64,000 bases of DNA from Saprospiraceae bacterium. GTDB lineage: Bacteria > Bacteroidota > Bacteroidia > Chitinophagales > Saprospiraceae. Position numbers and translations under genes: made by a program. Location: positions 2,170,001 to 2,234,000 of the forward strand of contig JADKAA010000029.1 of the NCBI GenBank assembly GCA_016715465.1. The letters are read 5' to 3'. Below are positions 44,000 to 53,218 of the stretch, piece by piece. The notes under the pieces were generated by a model, which was given only the letters and a program-made list of their open reading frames with translations, was not told where the DNA came from and did not search any database. The stretch's first letter is position 1. Every line of letters begins with the position of its first letter.

Positions 44000-44785
44000 A
44001 TGACAACAATGAATCTCAACTACAAGGTTTTTGGTGAAGGTTTCCCGGTAATTATCCTTCACGGTTTATTTGGGATGCTGGATAACTGGCAGGCTATTGG
44101 TAAAAGACTGGCATCGGAAGGTTTTATGGTTTATCTGGTAGATCAGCGCGACCATGGTAAATCACCCTTTAGCGATCGGATTGACTACCCTACCCTCGCT
44201 GCTGATCTGGCAGCTTTTATGGAAGCTCAGTGGATTTATAAGGCCCATATAGTGGGACACTCTATGGGTGGCAAAACTGCCATGCAGTTTTGTTTTGATC
44301 ACGAAGAAATGGTTGAAAGCCTCGTGGTGGTCGATATATGCAACAAGGTTTACCCCGGAGGACATGAGGTTATTTTCAGCGCAATCAACGAAGCAGAAGT
44401 TGGCAAAAAATCTGACCGGGAAGAAATATATACCTACCTGATGGAACGGTTGCAGGATGAGGTTACCGTACAGTTTTTACTCAAAAATATCCAGCGCAGA
44501 AAAGAAGGAGGATATGAGTGGAAAATGAATGTTGCACTGCTCGAAGCGTCATACAATCACATTCTGGGCAAAGTAGGAACAGTGGGGCAGGTCACCGGAA
44601 AAAGGAGTTTGTTTATCAGAGGAGAAAGATCCAACTACGTGTCCGAACCGGATCTGGATCTCATCATCAGTCAGTTTCCGCATAGTACAGTGCGTACCAT
44701 ACCTAATGCAGGCCACTGGGTACATGCGGACCAACCTTCAGCTTTTACGCATGAAGTGGTTACTTTTTTAAAGGATGAAATTTGA
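44000..44785 (+). CDS. Alpha/beta-hydrolase, YbfF/ABHD11-like esterase
   Basis: A 261-residue cytoplasmic esterase of the alpha/beta-hydrolase fold. Visible: oxyanion region LHGLFGMLDNW, DQRDHGKS, nucleophile elbow GHSMGGKTA (Ser) and the terminal His in NAGHWVHADQP; the third acid is in the VSEPDLDLI region. The pattern matches the YbfF/ABHD11 group of acyl-ester hydrolases. ATG 44000 follows the preceding terminator with almost no gap; a second ATG lies three codons later. Natural substrate unknown. Confidence 0.88.
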   Translation: MTTMNLNYKVFGEGFPVIILHGLFGMLDNWQAIGKRLASEGFMVYLVDQRDHGKSPFSDRIDYPTLAADLAAFMEAQWIYKAHIVGHSMGGKTAMQFCFDHEEMVESLVVVDICNKVYPGGHEVIFSAINEAEVGKKSDREEIYTYLMERLQDEVTVQFLLKNIQRRKEGGYEWKMNVALLEASYNHILGKVGTVGQVTGKRSLFIRGERSNYVSEPDLDLIISQFPHSTVRTIPNAGHWVHADQPSAFTHEVVTFLKDEI

Positions 44786-44907
44786 TTAAGGTAAGAGTGA
44801 AAAGACCTTTTCATAGCGAAGTTTAACTTTTTAAGCTGCCTTGTTGTTTATATTTGAACCAAACCGGGTAATTATACCGTTTAATACTAGTAAATGTAAA
44901 AGATACA

Positions 44908-46563
44908 ATGATATTAAAATACCTAAAATACTTATTGCTGGTTTTTTGTCTGGTGGCAGGCGTATCGGCAGTGACCATCAACGGGAATGATCGCTTGTTT
45001 GAAATATCAAAGAACATTGAGATTTTTGTAAATGTGTTTAAAGAACTGAATAAAAACTATGTCGATGAAGTGGATCCGGCTGAACGCATGCGTACCGGCA
45101 TAGATGCCATGGTTAATTCACTTGATCCTTTCACCAATTATATTTCTGAATCACAAGTGGAGCGCTACCGGATTACCGATGATGAAAGGTTTCAGGGCAT
45201 AGGCGCAGGCATAGTATTTTCCGGAGAAAGGGTCTTATTAAGCGACCTCCTGGACGGTGGAACCGCTGTGGGGGCAGGCTTACATGCCGGGGATGAGATC
45301 ATCAGCATCAACGGAGAAATCATGGCAGGAAAAAATGAAGAGGAAATACAAACCATGCTGAGGGGCATTGCAGGCACACCGGTGAAACTGGATGTGAAAC
45401 GAAATGGCACGGGCCTCAAAGAAACCATCACTGTAGAACGCGGCGAGGTCAATATTCCCAATGTGCCTTATGCAGGTATCGTATCCGATGGCATAGCTTA
45501 CATTCATTTGACTACATTTACCGATAATGCAGGCGCCAATATCCAGAAAGAATTAAAAAGGTTGAAGCGGGAGGCGGCAGACAGCAATGCCATTAAGGGG
45601 CTTATTCTGGACCTTCGCTACAATGGGGGCGGCTTGCTGAGGGAGGCAGTAAATATTTGTAACCTGTTTATTCCAAAAGGCGAGGAGGTCGTATTTACAA
45701 GGGGAAAATTAAAAGAAAAAGATCAGAGTTTCAAAACCATGGCCATACCCTATGACCTTGACCTGCCAATTGCCGTACTCATCAATAAAAAATCTGCTTC
45801 GGCCAGTGAAATTGTGTCCGGGGTAATCCAGGATAAAGACCGGGGTGTCATCATCGGGCAACGTTCTTATGGAAAAGGCCTGGTACAAAACACATTTGAA
45901 CTGGGGTACAATAACCGCGTAAAGATTACCACATCCAAATATTATATTCCATCCGGCAGATGTATTCAGGGAGTTGAATATAAAAACGGAGAACCTGTGG
46001 ATATTGCGGATGCCAGGAGGTCAAAGTTTAAAACCAAAAACGGAAGAACAGTCCTGGATGGAGGTGGCATTACACCGGATTATAAACTCGATGCCCATGA
46101 ACCTTCAGACCTCACCAATGCCCTGCTGGATCAAAAGCTCATCTTTTTGTACGTCAACGATTATGTAATCAATCGCGACTCGGTCAAAAATGTCGATAAT
46201 TTTACTTTCAGTGACTACGATGACTTTTTAAGTTTCATCCGCAAGCGTAAGTTTGAGTATGAAAGCGATGGGGAAAAAGAAATCAATGCGCTCCTGCAAA
46301 AATGTAAAAATGATGAATCTTTACAGACTTTAATTGGTAAAGATCTTTCAGCCATGAAGGAAAAAGTAAATGTTGAAAAATCCAAAGCGTGGACTGCTCA
46401 CAAAGAGGAGATTGTTACAGAATTAGAGAAAGAAATAGTTTCAAGGTACTTTTATCAGCAAGGCAAAACCCGTATTGGCTTAAAGAGGGACAAGGAGGTA
46501 GATGAAGCCATTGCCCTGCTTAAGGATCAAAAGCGTTACGAGTCAATCCTTCAAAAGAAGTGA
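44908..46563 (+). CDS. S41-family C-terminal processing protease
   Basis: A 551-residue envelope protease. N-terminal signal or anchor (YLLLVFCLVAGVSAV), a DPFTNYISESQ segment, PDZ domain (about 90-180), then the S41 core with LRYNGGGLL, the catalytic Ser in KSASASEIVSG (about 295-304) and Lys in GQRSYGKGLVQ (K323). The C-terminal 150 residues are a helical extension. It degrades or trims proteins by recognising C-termini. It overlaps lpxK by 4 bases, implying cotranscription. Confidence 0.92.
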   Translation: MILKYLKYLLLVFCLVAGVSAVTINGNDRLFEISKNIEIFVNVFKELNKNYVDEVDPAERMRTGIDAMVNSLDPFTNYISESQVERYRITDDERFQGIGAGIVFSGERVLLSDLLDGGTAVGAGLHAGDEIISINGEIMAGKNEEEIQTMLRGIAGTPVKLDVKRNGTGLKETITVERGEVNIPNVPYAGIVSDGIAYIHLTTFTDNAGANIQKELKRLKREAADSNAIKGLILDLRYNGGGLLREAVNICNLFIPKGEEVVFTRGKLKEKDQSFKTMAIPYDLDLPIAVLINKKSASASEIVSGVIQDKDRGVIIGQRSYGKGLVQNTFELGYNNRVKITTSKYYIPSGRCIQGVEYKNGEPVDIADARRSKFKTKNGRTVLDGGGITPDYKLDAHEPSDLTNALLDQKLIFLYVNDYVINRDSVKNVDNFTFSDYDDFLSFIRKRKFEYESDGEKEINALLQKCKNDESLQTLIGKDLSAMKEKVNVEKSKAWTAHKEEIVTELEKEIVSRYFYQQGKTRIGLKRDKEVDEAIALLKDQKRYESILQKK

Positions 46564-47627
46564 TCCGAAGTAGGATACTTGCCCTCCTGCTGGCACCCTT
46601 TAGCCTGTTGTATGGACTTGCTGTATCCATGCGCAATATGCTTTATGATGCCGAAATCATCAAGGCTTCCAGGTTCAGCCTGCCCCTTATCAGTGTAGGA
46701 AACATTTCCATTGGGGGTGCGGGTAAAACACCACATATTGAATACCTCATCAGGTTATTACAACCCTACATCAATGTAGCCACCTTAAGCAGGGGTTACA
46801 ACCGGAATACCACCGGGTTTCGATTTGTTTCTCCACATGATACTGCTTTGGTTTCGGGCGATGAACCGCTTATGTATGCCCGGAAATTTCAAGGCGTTCC
46901 GGTAGCCGTGTGCGAAAACAGGGCGATTGCCATTCCCCAGATGATGCAAAGGTTTCATGACATACAAACAATTCTGCTTGACGATGCATTTCAACACAGG
47001 TCTGTGAAACCTTACATCAACATTCTGCTTACCCAGCACGATTTGTTGTTTACACGCGACTTCCTGCTTCCTTCAGGGCGGCTCAGGGAGTGGAGGTCTG
47101 CATACAAAAGGGCAGATGTCATCATTGTTTCCAAATGTCCTGAGGACTTGTCAATGGATGATAAAAACCGAATCATAAAGGAGGTAAGGCCACGTCCAAA
47201 TCAACAAATATTTTTTACCTGTTATCAGTATGAACGCATTTACCAGTTTTATGATGCACGCTATGTAATGGATGTTTCAAAGGAACATGACATCCTGCTC
47301 ATTTCTGCCATAGCCAATACGGCTTATCTTCAACGTTACCTGACAGAAGCGGCAGGAAGTCACTTTAATCTGCAGTACGAAGACCACCACAATTTTACGG
47401 CTCAGGATATCGAGGACATCATCGGTCATTTTCAACAAAGACAAACACCGGTTCGTTATGTACTTACCACTGAAAAAGATGCCGTACGACTGCTTCCTTT
47501 CAGACAAAGACTTTATGAAGCTAAAATTCCAATTTTTGTCTTGCCGGTGAGGGTTTCATTTCTTTTTGACGGGGGTACGGAATTTGATTCATTGATTGTG
47601 GAAAAGCTTCTTAATTTTAAGTCCTGA
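46560..47627 (+). CDS. lpxK: Tetraacyldisaccharide 4'-kinase
   Basis: Phosphorylates the lipid A disaccharide at 4' on the inner membrane. The 355 residues start with a membrane-associated helix, then the unusual P-loop VGNISIGGAGKTPH and further family motifs (LSRGYNR, GDEPLMYARK, LLDDAFQHR, LLPSGRLREW). The start is GTG 46560, overlapping the protease stop (GTGA), a common translational-coupling arrangement. Presence implies a lipid A-based outer membrane. Confidence 0.94.
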   Translation: MIRSRILALLLAPFSLLYGLAVSMRNMLYDAEIIKASRFSLPLISVGNISIGGAGKTPHIEYLIRLLQPYINVATLSRGYNRNTTGFRFVSPHDTALVSGDEPLMYARKFQGVPVAVCENRAIAIPQMMQRFHDIQTILLDDAFQHRSVKPYINILLTQHDLLFTRDFLLPSGRLREWRSAYKRADVIIVSKCPEDLSMDDKNRIIKEVRPRPNQQIFFTCYQYERIYQFYDARYVMDVSKEHDILLISAIANTAYLQRYLTEAAGSHFNLQYEDHHNFTAQDIEDIIGHFQQRQTPVRYVLTTEKDAVRLLPFRQRLYEAKIPIFVLPVRVSFLFDGGTEFDSLIVEKLLNFKS

Positions 47628-47704
47628 AAATTAACTTTAGATACCGATATTCCTTACTTAGTCGAAAATACCGGACAAAAGGGGTAGATTACCTTTGGGC
47701 TGTC

Positions 47705-47712
47705 TATTTTTG
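47705..47712 (+). promoter_or_regulatory. -7 promoter box for the methyltransferase gene
   Basis: TATTTTTG fits TAnnTTTG, 17 bases upstream of the ATG at 47730. Confidence 0.45.
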
Positions 47713-47729
47713 TGGTCGATGAGTAATGC

Positions 47730-48407
47730 ATGGGAACAAGAATTTTAAATAAAATACAAGCTGCCTTTTTGTTGGTGATTATTGCACTGCTTTTCTCATG
47801 TGGCCAGGAAAGGGACAGCTTTAAGACCCCTGTTTATGAGGTATTGCAGGAAAACAAAATTACCAACATCGGCAGATCTTCCTGGCAAAAACCCAATGCA
47901 GTTATCAATAAACTTGGAAATATAGAAGGTAAAACCATTGTAGATATTGGAGCAGGTACCGGATATTTTACTTTCAGGATGGCATTTAAGGCTGCCAAGG
48001 TCATCGCCACCGATATCGACACCAATATGGTGGCGCTGATCGATGAATTTACCCAAAATCTTCCGGTAGATATACAAGGTAAGATAGAAACCAGGCTCGT
48101 CAAGGAAGATGACCCCATGATACGCCCCGGAGAATGCGACATCGCAGTGATCATCAACACTTTTGCCTACATTGAAAATCAGGTATCTTATCTGCGAAAA
48201 CTGGCCAGCGCCATGAACAAAGGCAGTAAAATTATGATCGTTGACTTTAAATCAGGCAGCTTTGGTGCTGTGCCCCGGGGCACAAATGTGATTTCGGCCA
48301 ATAAGGTAGTCCATGCACTGGAGGCTGCGGGTTTTAAACAAATCGTCATAGACAATACCACCCTGGAATACCAATACATTATCCTTGCCGATATCGGCGA
48401 AATGTAA
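47730..48407 (+). CDS. Class I SAM-dependent methyltransferase with lipoprotein-like signal
   Basis: A 225-residue protein with a Rossmann SAM-binding motif I VDIGAGTGYFTFRMA and the acidic motif VIATDID; motif IV is ECDIAVIINTFAYIE. Unexpectedly it begins with a positively charged, hydrophobic segment ending at a lipobox (AALLFSC-type, IIALLFSC at C24), so the enzyme would be tethered in the envelope, where SAM is not normally supplied. The substrate is unknown. Either the N-terminus is a mis-start or the domain has been re-purposed. It has its own promoter box and is followed by a DUF983 gene. Confidence 0.82.
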   Translation: MGTRILNKIQAAFLLVIIALLFSCGQERDSFKTPVYEVLQENKITNIGRSSWQKPNAVINKLGNIEGKTIVDIGAGTGYFTFRMAFKAAKVIATDIDTNMVALIDEFTQNLPVDIQGKIETRLVKEDDPMIRPGECDIAVIINTFAYIENQVSYLRKLASAMNKGSKIMIVDFKSGSFGAVPRGTNVISANKVVHALEAAGFKQIVIDNTTLEYQYIILADIGEM

Positions 48408-48462
48408 CTGAGGTTACGGTCATTCTGCACTTTTTTGACTTTCTTTGCAAAAATTGTTAGGG

Positions 48463-48840
48463 ATGAACATCTTGTCAAGTGTGGTAAAATATAAATGTCC
48501 CAGATGCCGGGAGGGGGAACTTTACAAGGCACCGTTTAAGATGTCTAATCCCCTGGATATGCATGAGCGTTGCAGCGTTTGCGGGCAAAGAACTGAACCC
48601 GAACCGGGCTTCTATTACGGCGCCATGTTCCTATCCTATATTGTGACTGGATTTTTGTATCTTTCCATAATCGGTTTTTGTATCATGGTACTCAAATGGT
48701 CGGTAAACCAATCTTTTTTACTTTTACTCGCATTTGTGGCATTGACCTATTTTAAAACTGCCCGGCTTTCGAGATCCCTTTGGATTCATGTAGTGGTTAA
48801 GTATGATCCAAATGCCCGCAATAAACCATTAACCAATTAA
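48463..48840 (+). CDS. DUF983 membrane protein
   Basis: A 125-residue protein with an N-terminal CxxC pair (KYKCPRCREGELY), a second CxxC (CSVCGQR) typical of a zinc ribbon, GFYYGAMFLSY and two membrane segments (about 60-80, 85-103). This is the DUF983 pattern; its function is unknown. The ATG at 48463 is favoured over an upstream TTG. It converges on the DCC-family gene with a 12-base overlap. Confidence 0.85.
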   Translation: MNILSSVVKYKCPRCREGELYKAPFKMSNPLDMHERCSVCGQRTEPEPGFYYGAMFLSYIVTGFLYLSIIGFCIMVLKWSVNQSFLLLLAFVALTYFKTARLSRSLWIHVVVKYDPNARNKPLTN

Positions 48841-49236
48841 TCTTTCCCTAAGTCTGGCATCGGGTAGCTCGCATAATGCCATTTTACCAGTAAGTCTTTT
48901 TCTTAGGCTAGCTATAAAGTCGTAGCCAGTATCCGTAAGCCAAAGTGGAAGAAAAGCGAGGTGTTTTCCTACTGAATAGGGAAAAGTGAGCATGGAGCAT
49001 ACCCTGAATACGGCCCTGCTTTTTACATAAACCTTGTCATTTTCAACTAATACTATGGAATCCAATGTCTTGGGTAGCTGGTGAATAGACAAAATGTTTT
49101 TGCCTAATGCTGAGGTTAGAGCACCAAAATATATGGGGTCAGCCGTTGATTTTTCCCTGGCAAACACCCAAAGAACAATGTTTTGGCAAAAACCACAATC
49201 CCCGTCATATAAGAGTATCTTCTTGAATGTTTCCAT
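48829..49236 (-). CDS. DCC-family thiol-disulfide oxidoreductase (DUF393)
   Basis: A 135-residue thioredoxin-like protein whose N-terminal motif DGDCGFC (residues 11-17) is the DCC signature; the two cysteines are separated by GF as in a redox site. The rest is typical (YFGALTSALGKN, VYVKSRAVFRV). Function in the cell is not established. The ATG at 49236 is preferred to a TTG nine bases upstream. The 3' end overlaps DUF983 by 12 bases on the opposite strand. Confidence 0.85.
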   Translation of the reverse strand: METFKKILLYDGDCGFCQNIVLWVFAREKSTADPIYFGALTSALGKNILSIHQLPKTLDSIVLVENDKVYVKSRAVFRVCSMLTFPYSVGKHLAFLPLWLTDTGYDFIASLRKRLTGKMALCELPDARLRERLIG

Positions 49237-49435
49237 GACTTTCAAACACTTAAAACAGTAGAATGGATGTAAAAATGGGGTGAAAATGCTGTTTTTTACC
49301 TCAATTTATCAAAAATATGCCGTAATCCTCTTTAATTAGGTGCGCTCAGCCATGGGATTATGTATAGAGGTTTTTTTTTTTGAATTTAGCCCTTCTTGTT
49401 AAGATTTAGTCTAAACAAAAACAAATTCATAGTGT

Positions 49436-49443
49436 TATATTTG
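49436..49443 (+). promoter_or_regulatory. -7 promoter box of the isc operon
   Basis: TATATTTG fits TAnnTTTG, 17 bases upstream of the iscS ATG. No IscR-type palindrome was recognised. Confidence 0.55.
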
Positions 49444-49460
49444 CATAAATTTTCGTCACA

Positions 49461-50681
49461 ATGGACAAGAGAAGGCTGATATATTTAGACAACAACTCCA
49501 CTACTCCGGTAGATCCGAGGGCAGTAGATGCCATGTTACCATACTTTTATGAAAAACCCGGAAATGCTGCCAGCAGAAGTCATCCTTTTGGATGGGTAGC
49601 AGAAGAAGCAGTAGATTATGCCAGGGAACAGGTAGCAAACCTCCTTGATGCCGACCCAAAGGAAATAATTTTTACTTCCGGAGCTACAGAATCAGATAAC
49701 CTTGGAATTAAAGGTGTATTTGAAATGTATGCGTCAAAAGGCAATCACATCATTACCACCAGGACTGAGCACAAAGCCGTTTTGGATACGTGTCAGAAAA
49801 TTGAAAAACTGGGCGGCCAGGTGACCTATCTGGAAGTAGGGAATGACGGACTTATTGACCTTGTCGCCCTCGAAGCCGCCATTACAGATAAGACCATACT
49901 GGTATGTATCATGTGGGCCAATAATGAAACCGGAGTAATTCAACCGATGAAGGCCATCGGAGATATCTGTGCTAAAAAAGGTGTTTTATTCATGAGTGAT
50001 GCCACTCAGGCCGTAGGTAAAATTCCGGTTAATCCGAGAGAAACCGGTGTTCATATTATGGCATTTACTTCCCACAAAATGTATGGTCCTAAGGGTGTCG
50101 GTGCGCTTTACGTCAGTCGCAAAAATCCCAGGGTTAAAGTTACTGCCCAGATGGATGGCGGAGGACATGAGCGCGGCATGAGATCCGGCACCTTAAATGT
50201 ACCGGGCATTGTGGGTTTTGGCAAGGCTGCCGAAATAGCCAAAGCACAAATGGCGGAGGATGCCATAAGACTGTCTGCATTAAGGGATAAACTGGAAGCT
50301 GGACTTTGTAAGCTCGAAGAGACTTACGTAAATGGCAACAAGGGAAGCCGTATGCCGCATGTAACCAATATTTCCTTTAAACACGTAGAAGGAGAAGGGC
50401 TTATGATGACCTTTAACCAGCACATTGCGGTGTCTTCAGGTTCAGCCTGTACTTCTGCTTCACTCGAACCCTCCTATGTGCTTGTGGCCATGGGATTGGG
50501 AGATGACCTGGCCCATTCTTCGATCCGTTTCAGCCTGGGCCGTTTTACAACCGACGAAGAAGTGGAGTTTGCCATCGAAGCAGTGTCCAAAGGAGTCAAC
50601 CATATGAGGGATCTAAGTCCCATCTGGGAAATGTACAAAGAAGGCATTGACCTCAATTCTGTAATCTGGTCGGCGCACTAA
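49461..50681 (+). CDS. iscS: Cysteine desulfurase IscS
   Basis: PLP enzyme that releases sulfur from cysteine for Fe-S clusters. The 406 residues show the family start (IYLDNNSTTPVDPR), ATESDNLGIKG, the PLP lysine K206 in TSHKMYGPKG and the persulfide cysteine C330 in SSGSACTSASLEPSYV, the long-loop form typical of IscS. First gene of iscS-iscU-iscA. Confidence 0.96.
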   Translation: MDKRRLIYLDNNSTTPVDPRAVDAMLPYFYEKPGNAASRSHPFGWVAEEAVDYAREQVANLLDADPKEIIFTSGATESDNLGIKGVFEMYASKGNHIITTRTEHKAVLDTCQKIEKLGGQVTYLEVGNDGLIDLVALEAAITDKTILVCIMWANNETGVIQPMKAIGDICAKKGVLFMSDATQAVGKIPVNPRETGVHIMAFTSHKMYGPKGVGALYVSRKNPRVKVTAQMDGGGHERGMRSGTLNVPGIVGFGKAAEIAKAQMAEDAIRLSALRDKLEAGLCKLEETYVNGNKGSRMPHVTNISFKHVEGEGLMMTFNQHIAVSSGSACTSASLEPSYVLVAMGLGDDLAHSSIRFSLGRFTTDEEVEFAIEAVSKGVNHMRDLSPIWEMYKEGIDLNSVIWSAH

Positions 50682-50731
50682 AAAAACTCTATACAATCAA
50701 ATTCAGTTAACAAAAATAAAATTATCATATA

Positions 50732-51148
50732 ATGGCATATTCAGAGAAAGTGTTGGATCACTTCCAAAATCCAAAAAATGTGGGTACCCTGGATAAGAGC
50801 AAAAAGAGTGTTGGCACCGGTCTGGTAGGTGCACCGGAATGCGGAGACGTGATGAGGCTACAGATCGAAGTTGACGAAGTTTCAGGCCTGATTACCGATG
50901 CAAAATTTAAAACATTCGGTTGTGGTTCTGCCATCGCCTCTTCATCCCTTGCTACCGAGTGGTTAAAAGGAAAGTCGATAGATGAGGCGCTTTCCATTGA
51001 CAACATGGACATTGTTGAAGAGCTTGCGCTTCCACCGGTAAAGATCCATTGTTCAGTATTGGCAGAAGATGCCATTAAATCTGCCATTGCGGATTACAAG
51101 CAAAAAAATGGAGTGGAAACTTCAGCAGAGGTTTCTGTTCATTCATAA
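50732..51148 (+). CDS. iscU: Iron-sulfur cluster scaffold IscU
   Basis: Scaffold on which [2Fe-2S] clusters are assembled. The 138 residues hold the three conserved cysteines C37 (PECGD), C64 (FGCGSAIASSS) and C107 (KIHCSVLAEDA), plus D39. The IscS/HscA-binding LPPVKIHC region is conserved. Downstream of iscS by 50 bases and upstream of iscA by 13. Confidence 0.96.
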   Translation: MAYSEKVLDHFQNPKNVGTLDKSKKSVGTGLVGAPECGDVMRLQIEVDEVSGLITDAKFKTFGCGSAIASSSLATEWLKGKSIDEALSIDNMDIVEELALPPVKIHCSVLAEDAIKSAIADYKQKNGVETSAEVSVHS

Positions 51149-51161
51149 ATAAAAATAGAAA

Positions 51162-51488
51162 ATGGTTTTTGTTGCCGATAGTGCCAAGTACAAGATAGTA
51201 GAATTGCTCAGCAAAGAAGGTTTGGGTGAAGATTACTTTGTTCGTGTATCGGTGACAAGCGGAGGGTGTAGTGGTTTGACATACAACCTGGACTTTGACA
51301 ATGAATCCAAGCCCAATGACCAGGTATTTGAAGACAACGGCGTCAGGGTTGTGACCGACCTGCGCAGCTTTCTTTACCTGTGCAATACCACCCTTGAATT
51401 TTCAGGTGGACTTAATGGAAAAGGTTTTTACTTTAATAATCCAAATGCCAGCAGGACCTGCGGCTGTGGAGAGAGTTTCGCTGTTTAA
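51162..51488 (+). CDS. iscA: A-type iron-sulfur carrier (IscA/SufA/ErpA)
   Basis: Receives and delivers Fe-S clusters or iron. The 108 residues carry the three cluster cysteines C36 (SGGCSGLTY), C100 and C102 (TCGCGESF) of the HesB/IscA family. The sequence alone does not separate IscA from SufA or ErpA; the operon context favours IscA. No hscA, hscB, fdx or iscR lies in the window. Confidence 0.92.
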   Translation: MVFVADSAKYKIVELLSKEGLGEDYFVRVSVTSGGCSGLTYNLDFDNESKPNDQVFEDNGVRVVTDLRSFLYLCNTTLEFSGGLNGKGFYFNNPNASRTCGCGESFAV

Positions 51489-51522
51489 AAATTTTCATTT
51501 TAGAAATTTTGACAAAAAGAAG

Positions 51523-51548
51523 AAGCCCGGTTATCTGCCGGGCTTTTC
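51523..51548 (+). terminator. Terminator of the isc operon
   Basis: AAGCCCGG (51523-51530) pairs perfectly with CCGGGCTT (51538-51545) around TTATCTG, then TTTTC. It lies 35 bases past the iscA stop. Confidence 0.88.
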
Positions 51549-51731
51549 TCATTTTATGATATGCCATTCCCAAATATTGTCCCTATAAGCCACCGTTTGG
51601 AAAATTCTACAGGTGAAAGACATACAGCTTTCACCGTTTATCGACAAACCATGCATTTTTAAGGGCCAATCCACTTTGCATAAAGAACTTTTTGAGGGGT
51701 GAAATCCGTTATCAGGATAAAATCAATCTAT

Positions 51732-52085
51732 ATGAGATACATCCTGTTATTGTTTTTGGCTACTCTCATGGTTTCCTGTGGAGATTCCTTTAAGAGAACC
51801 AGCTTCTTAAATGAATACGAAAACTTTGTAGAATCGCTTGCAAAAAATGGCGCTTCTTACGATGAAAAAAAATGGCAGGAAGCTGAAGAAAAATTCCGCC
51901 AATATTCAGAAATGGAATACCCCAAATTCAAGGAGGGTTTTACTCCTGAAGAAAGGACAAAGTACAACAGCCTTACCGGCAGATACTATGGCCTTCTGGC
52001 AAAACACAAAGCTTCCTCCATTTCCCGTGAACTGGAAGGCCTGCTGGAACAAACAAAGGGCGTATTAAATGAACTTCAGAAATAG
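51732..52085 (+). CDS. Small lipoprotein, DUF6565-like
   Basis: A 117-residue envelope protein: lipoprotein signal MRYILLLFLATLMVSC with the cysteine at 16, then a mostly helical, charged domain (YENFVESLAKNG, KWQEAEEKFRQYSE, LEGLLEQTKGVLNEL). This resembles a small Bacteroidota lipoprotein family that I associate with DUF6565, not verified. Function unknown. ATG 51732 starts directly at the signal peptide. Confidence 0.7.
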   Translation: MRYILLLFLATLMVSCGDSFKRTSFLNEYENFVESLAKNGASYDEKKWQEAEEKFRQYSEMEYPKFKEGFTPEERTKYNSLTGRYYGLLAKHKASSISRELEGLLEQTKGVLNELQK

Positions 52086-52089
52086 AAAA

Positions 52090-52503
52090 TCAACAATGGC
52101 TGTTGAGCGCATCGATGAGATTCTCTGCAATGGCCTGAGGAGGGTTGCTTTCTATGTGCCTCCTTTCGATCATATGCACCAGCTTGCCATCTTTAAATAA
52201 GGCAATGCAGGGAGATGATGGTGGATAAGGCAAAAGAAACTCCCTGGCCATGTTGGTGGCATCTGTATCTACTCCAGCAAATACAGTAATTGCTCTGTCA
52301 GGTTTTTTACCATTCATCAAGGCATATTTGGCAGCAGGTCTGGCAGCACCTGCAGCACATCCGCAAACTGAATTAACAACAAGTAATACGCTGCCTTCCT
52401 GGTTTTCAAGGGCAGCAGCAACCTCTTCAGGCGTGGAAAGGCCTTCAAATCCAAAATCTGTAAGGTCTTTGGCAATTGGGGTAGTCAGTTCTAATGGATA
52501 CAT
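52090..52503 (-). CDS. Bacilliredoxin (BrxA/BrxB, YphP family)
   Basis: A 137-residue thioredoxin-fold protein with the CGC active site (C47-G-C49 in NSVCGCAAGAARP), the signature of the bacilliredoxins that remove bacillithiol from proteins. Other family motifs are TVFAGVDTDAT and SSPCIALFKDG...MIERRHIE. Bacillithiol occurs in many Bacteroidota, so the assignment is sensible; no bsh synthesis gene is in the window. It ends 4 bases from the convergent lipoprotein gene. Confidence 0.92.
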   Translation of the reverse strand: MYPLELTTPIAKDLTDFGFEGLSTPEEVAAALENQEGSVLLVVNSVCGCAAGAARPAAKYALMNGKKPDRAITVFAGVDTDATNMAREFLLPYPPSSPCIALFKDGKLVHMIERRHIESNPPQAIAENLIDALNSHC

Positions 52504-52600
52504 TAAGTATTGTTTTTATTGGATAAAATTAGTTAAATAAACATCTTTACAGCGTAAAAGATTTCAAAGCGTCTTTGTTTTTACAGTTTAATTTAAAGAA

Positions 52601-53218
52601 ATGTATGTAGCCCGTATTAACGAACAACTGGATCCGGAGACCGTAAGGGCATACGTGAGAGACCATGGTTTTGCCACCCTGGTCAGTACAAATGAATCCG
52701 GCATATTTACAACCCACACTCCATTGGAAATGAAGATCGAAGGGGATGCCAGCTGGTTGTTTGGCCATGTGGCCAGGGCCAATGAGCAGGTGGCCAGCAT
52801 CATTTCCCGAGACAGGGCGGTGGCAATTTTCATGGATACACACAGTTATATTTCTTCTTCATGGTACGACCATATAAATGTGCCCACCTGGAATTACATT
52901 TCGGTGCACATGCACGGTGTTTTTGAAGCGCTGGATGAAGAAGCTACCCTGCAATCTTTGCAGTCACTGGTATCAAAATATGAAAAAAACCAAAAGAAGC
53001 CTTTTTCCATGGCTCAGATGGGTGAAAAAGACCTGAAAGCGCATCTCAGGGGACTTGTGGCTTTCCGCATAAAAGTAGAAAAGATAGAAGCTTCGTGGAA
53101 ACTCAGTCAGAACAGGGACGCTAATAACTTTTTTGACATCATCCGTCAGCTGAAGTTAAGAGGTGATGACCTGTCTCTGGGCATCGCAGCTGAAATGGAA
53201 AAGCTTAGGGAAGCTTAG
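52601..53218 (+). CDS. PaiB-like FMN-binding protein
   Basis: A 205-residue protein of the FMN-binding split-barrel PaiB family, once described as negative transcriptional regulators in Bacillus and now thought to be flavin- or heme-binding. Conserved stretches: LVSTNESGIFTTHTPLEMK, GHVARANEQ, SYISSSWYDH, VPTWNYISVHMHG and the C-terminal KLSQNRDANNFFDII. There is no helix-turn-helix. Function in this organism unknown. Confidence 0.88.
   Translation: MYVARINEQLDPETVRAYVRDHGFATLVSTNESGIFTTHTPLEMKIEGDASWLFGHVARANEQVASIISRDRAVAIFMDTHSYISSSWYDHINVPTWNYISVHMHGVFEALDEEATLQSLQSLVSKYEKNQKKPFSMAQMGEKDLKAHLRGLVAFRIKVEKIEASWKLSQNRDANNFFDIIRQLKLRGDDLSLGIAAEMEKLREA

Noticed and set aside
48829..48840. 12-base overlap of DUF983 and DCC genes as a functional link
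   Set aside because: The genes are convergent and unrelated in family; a short 3' overlap is common in compact genomes.
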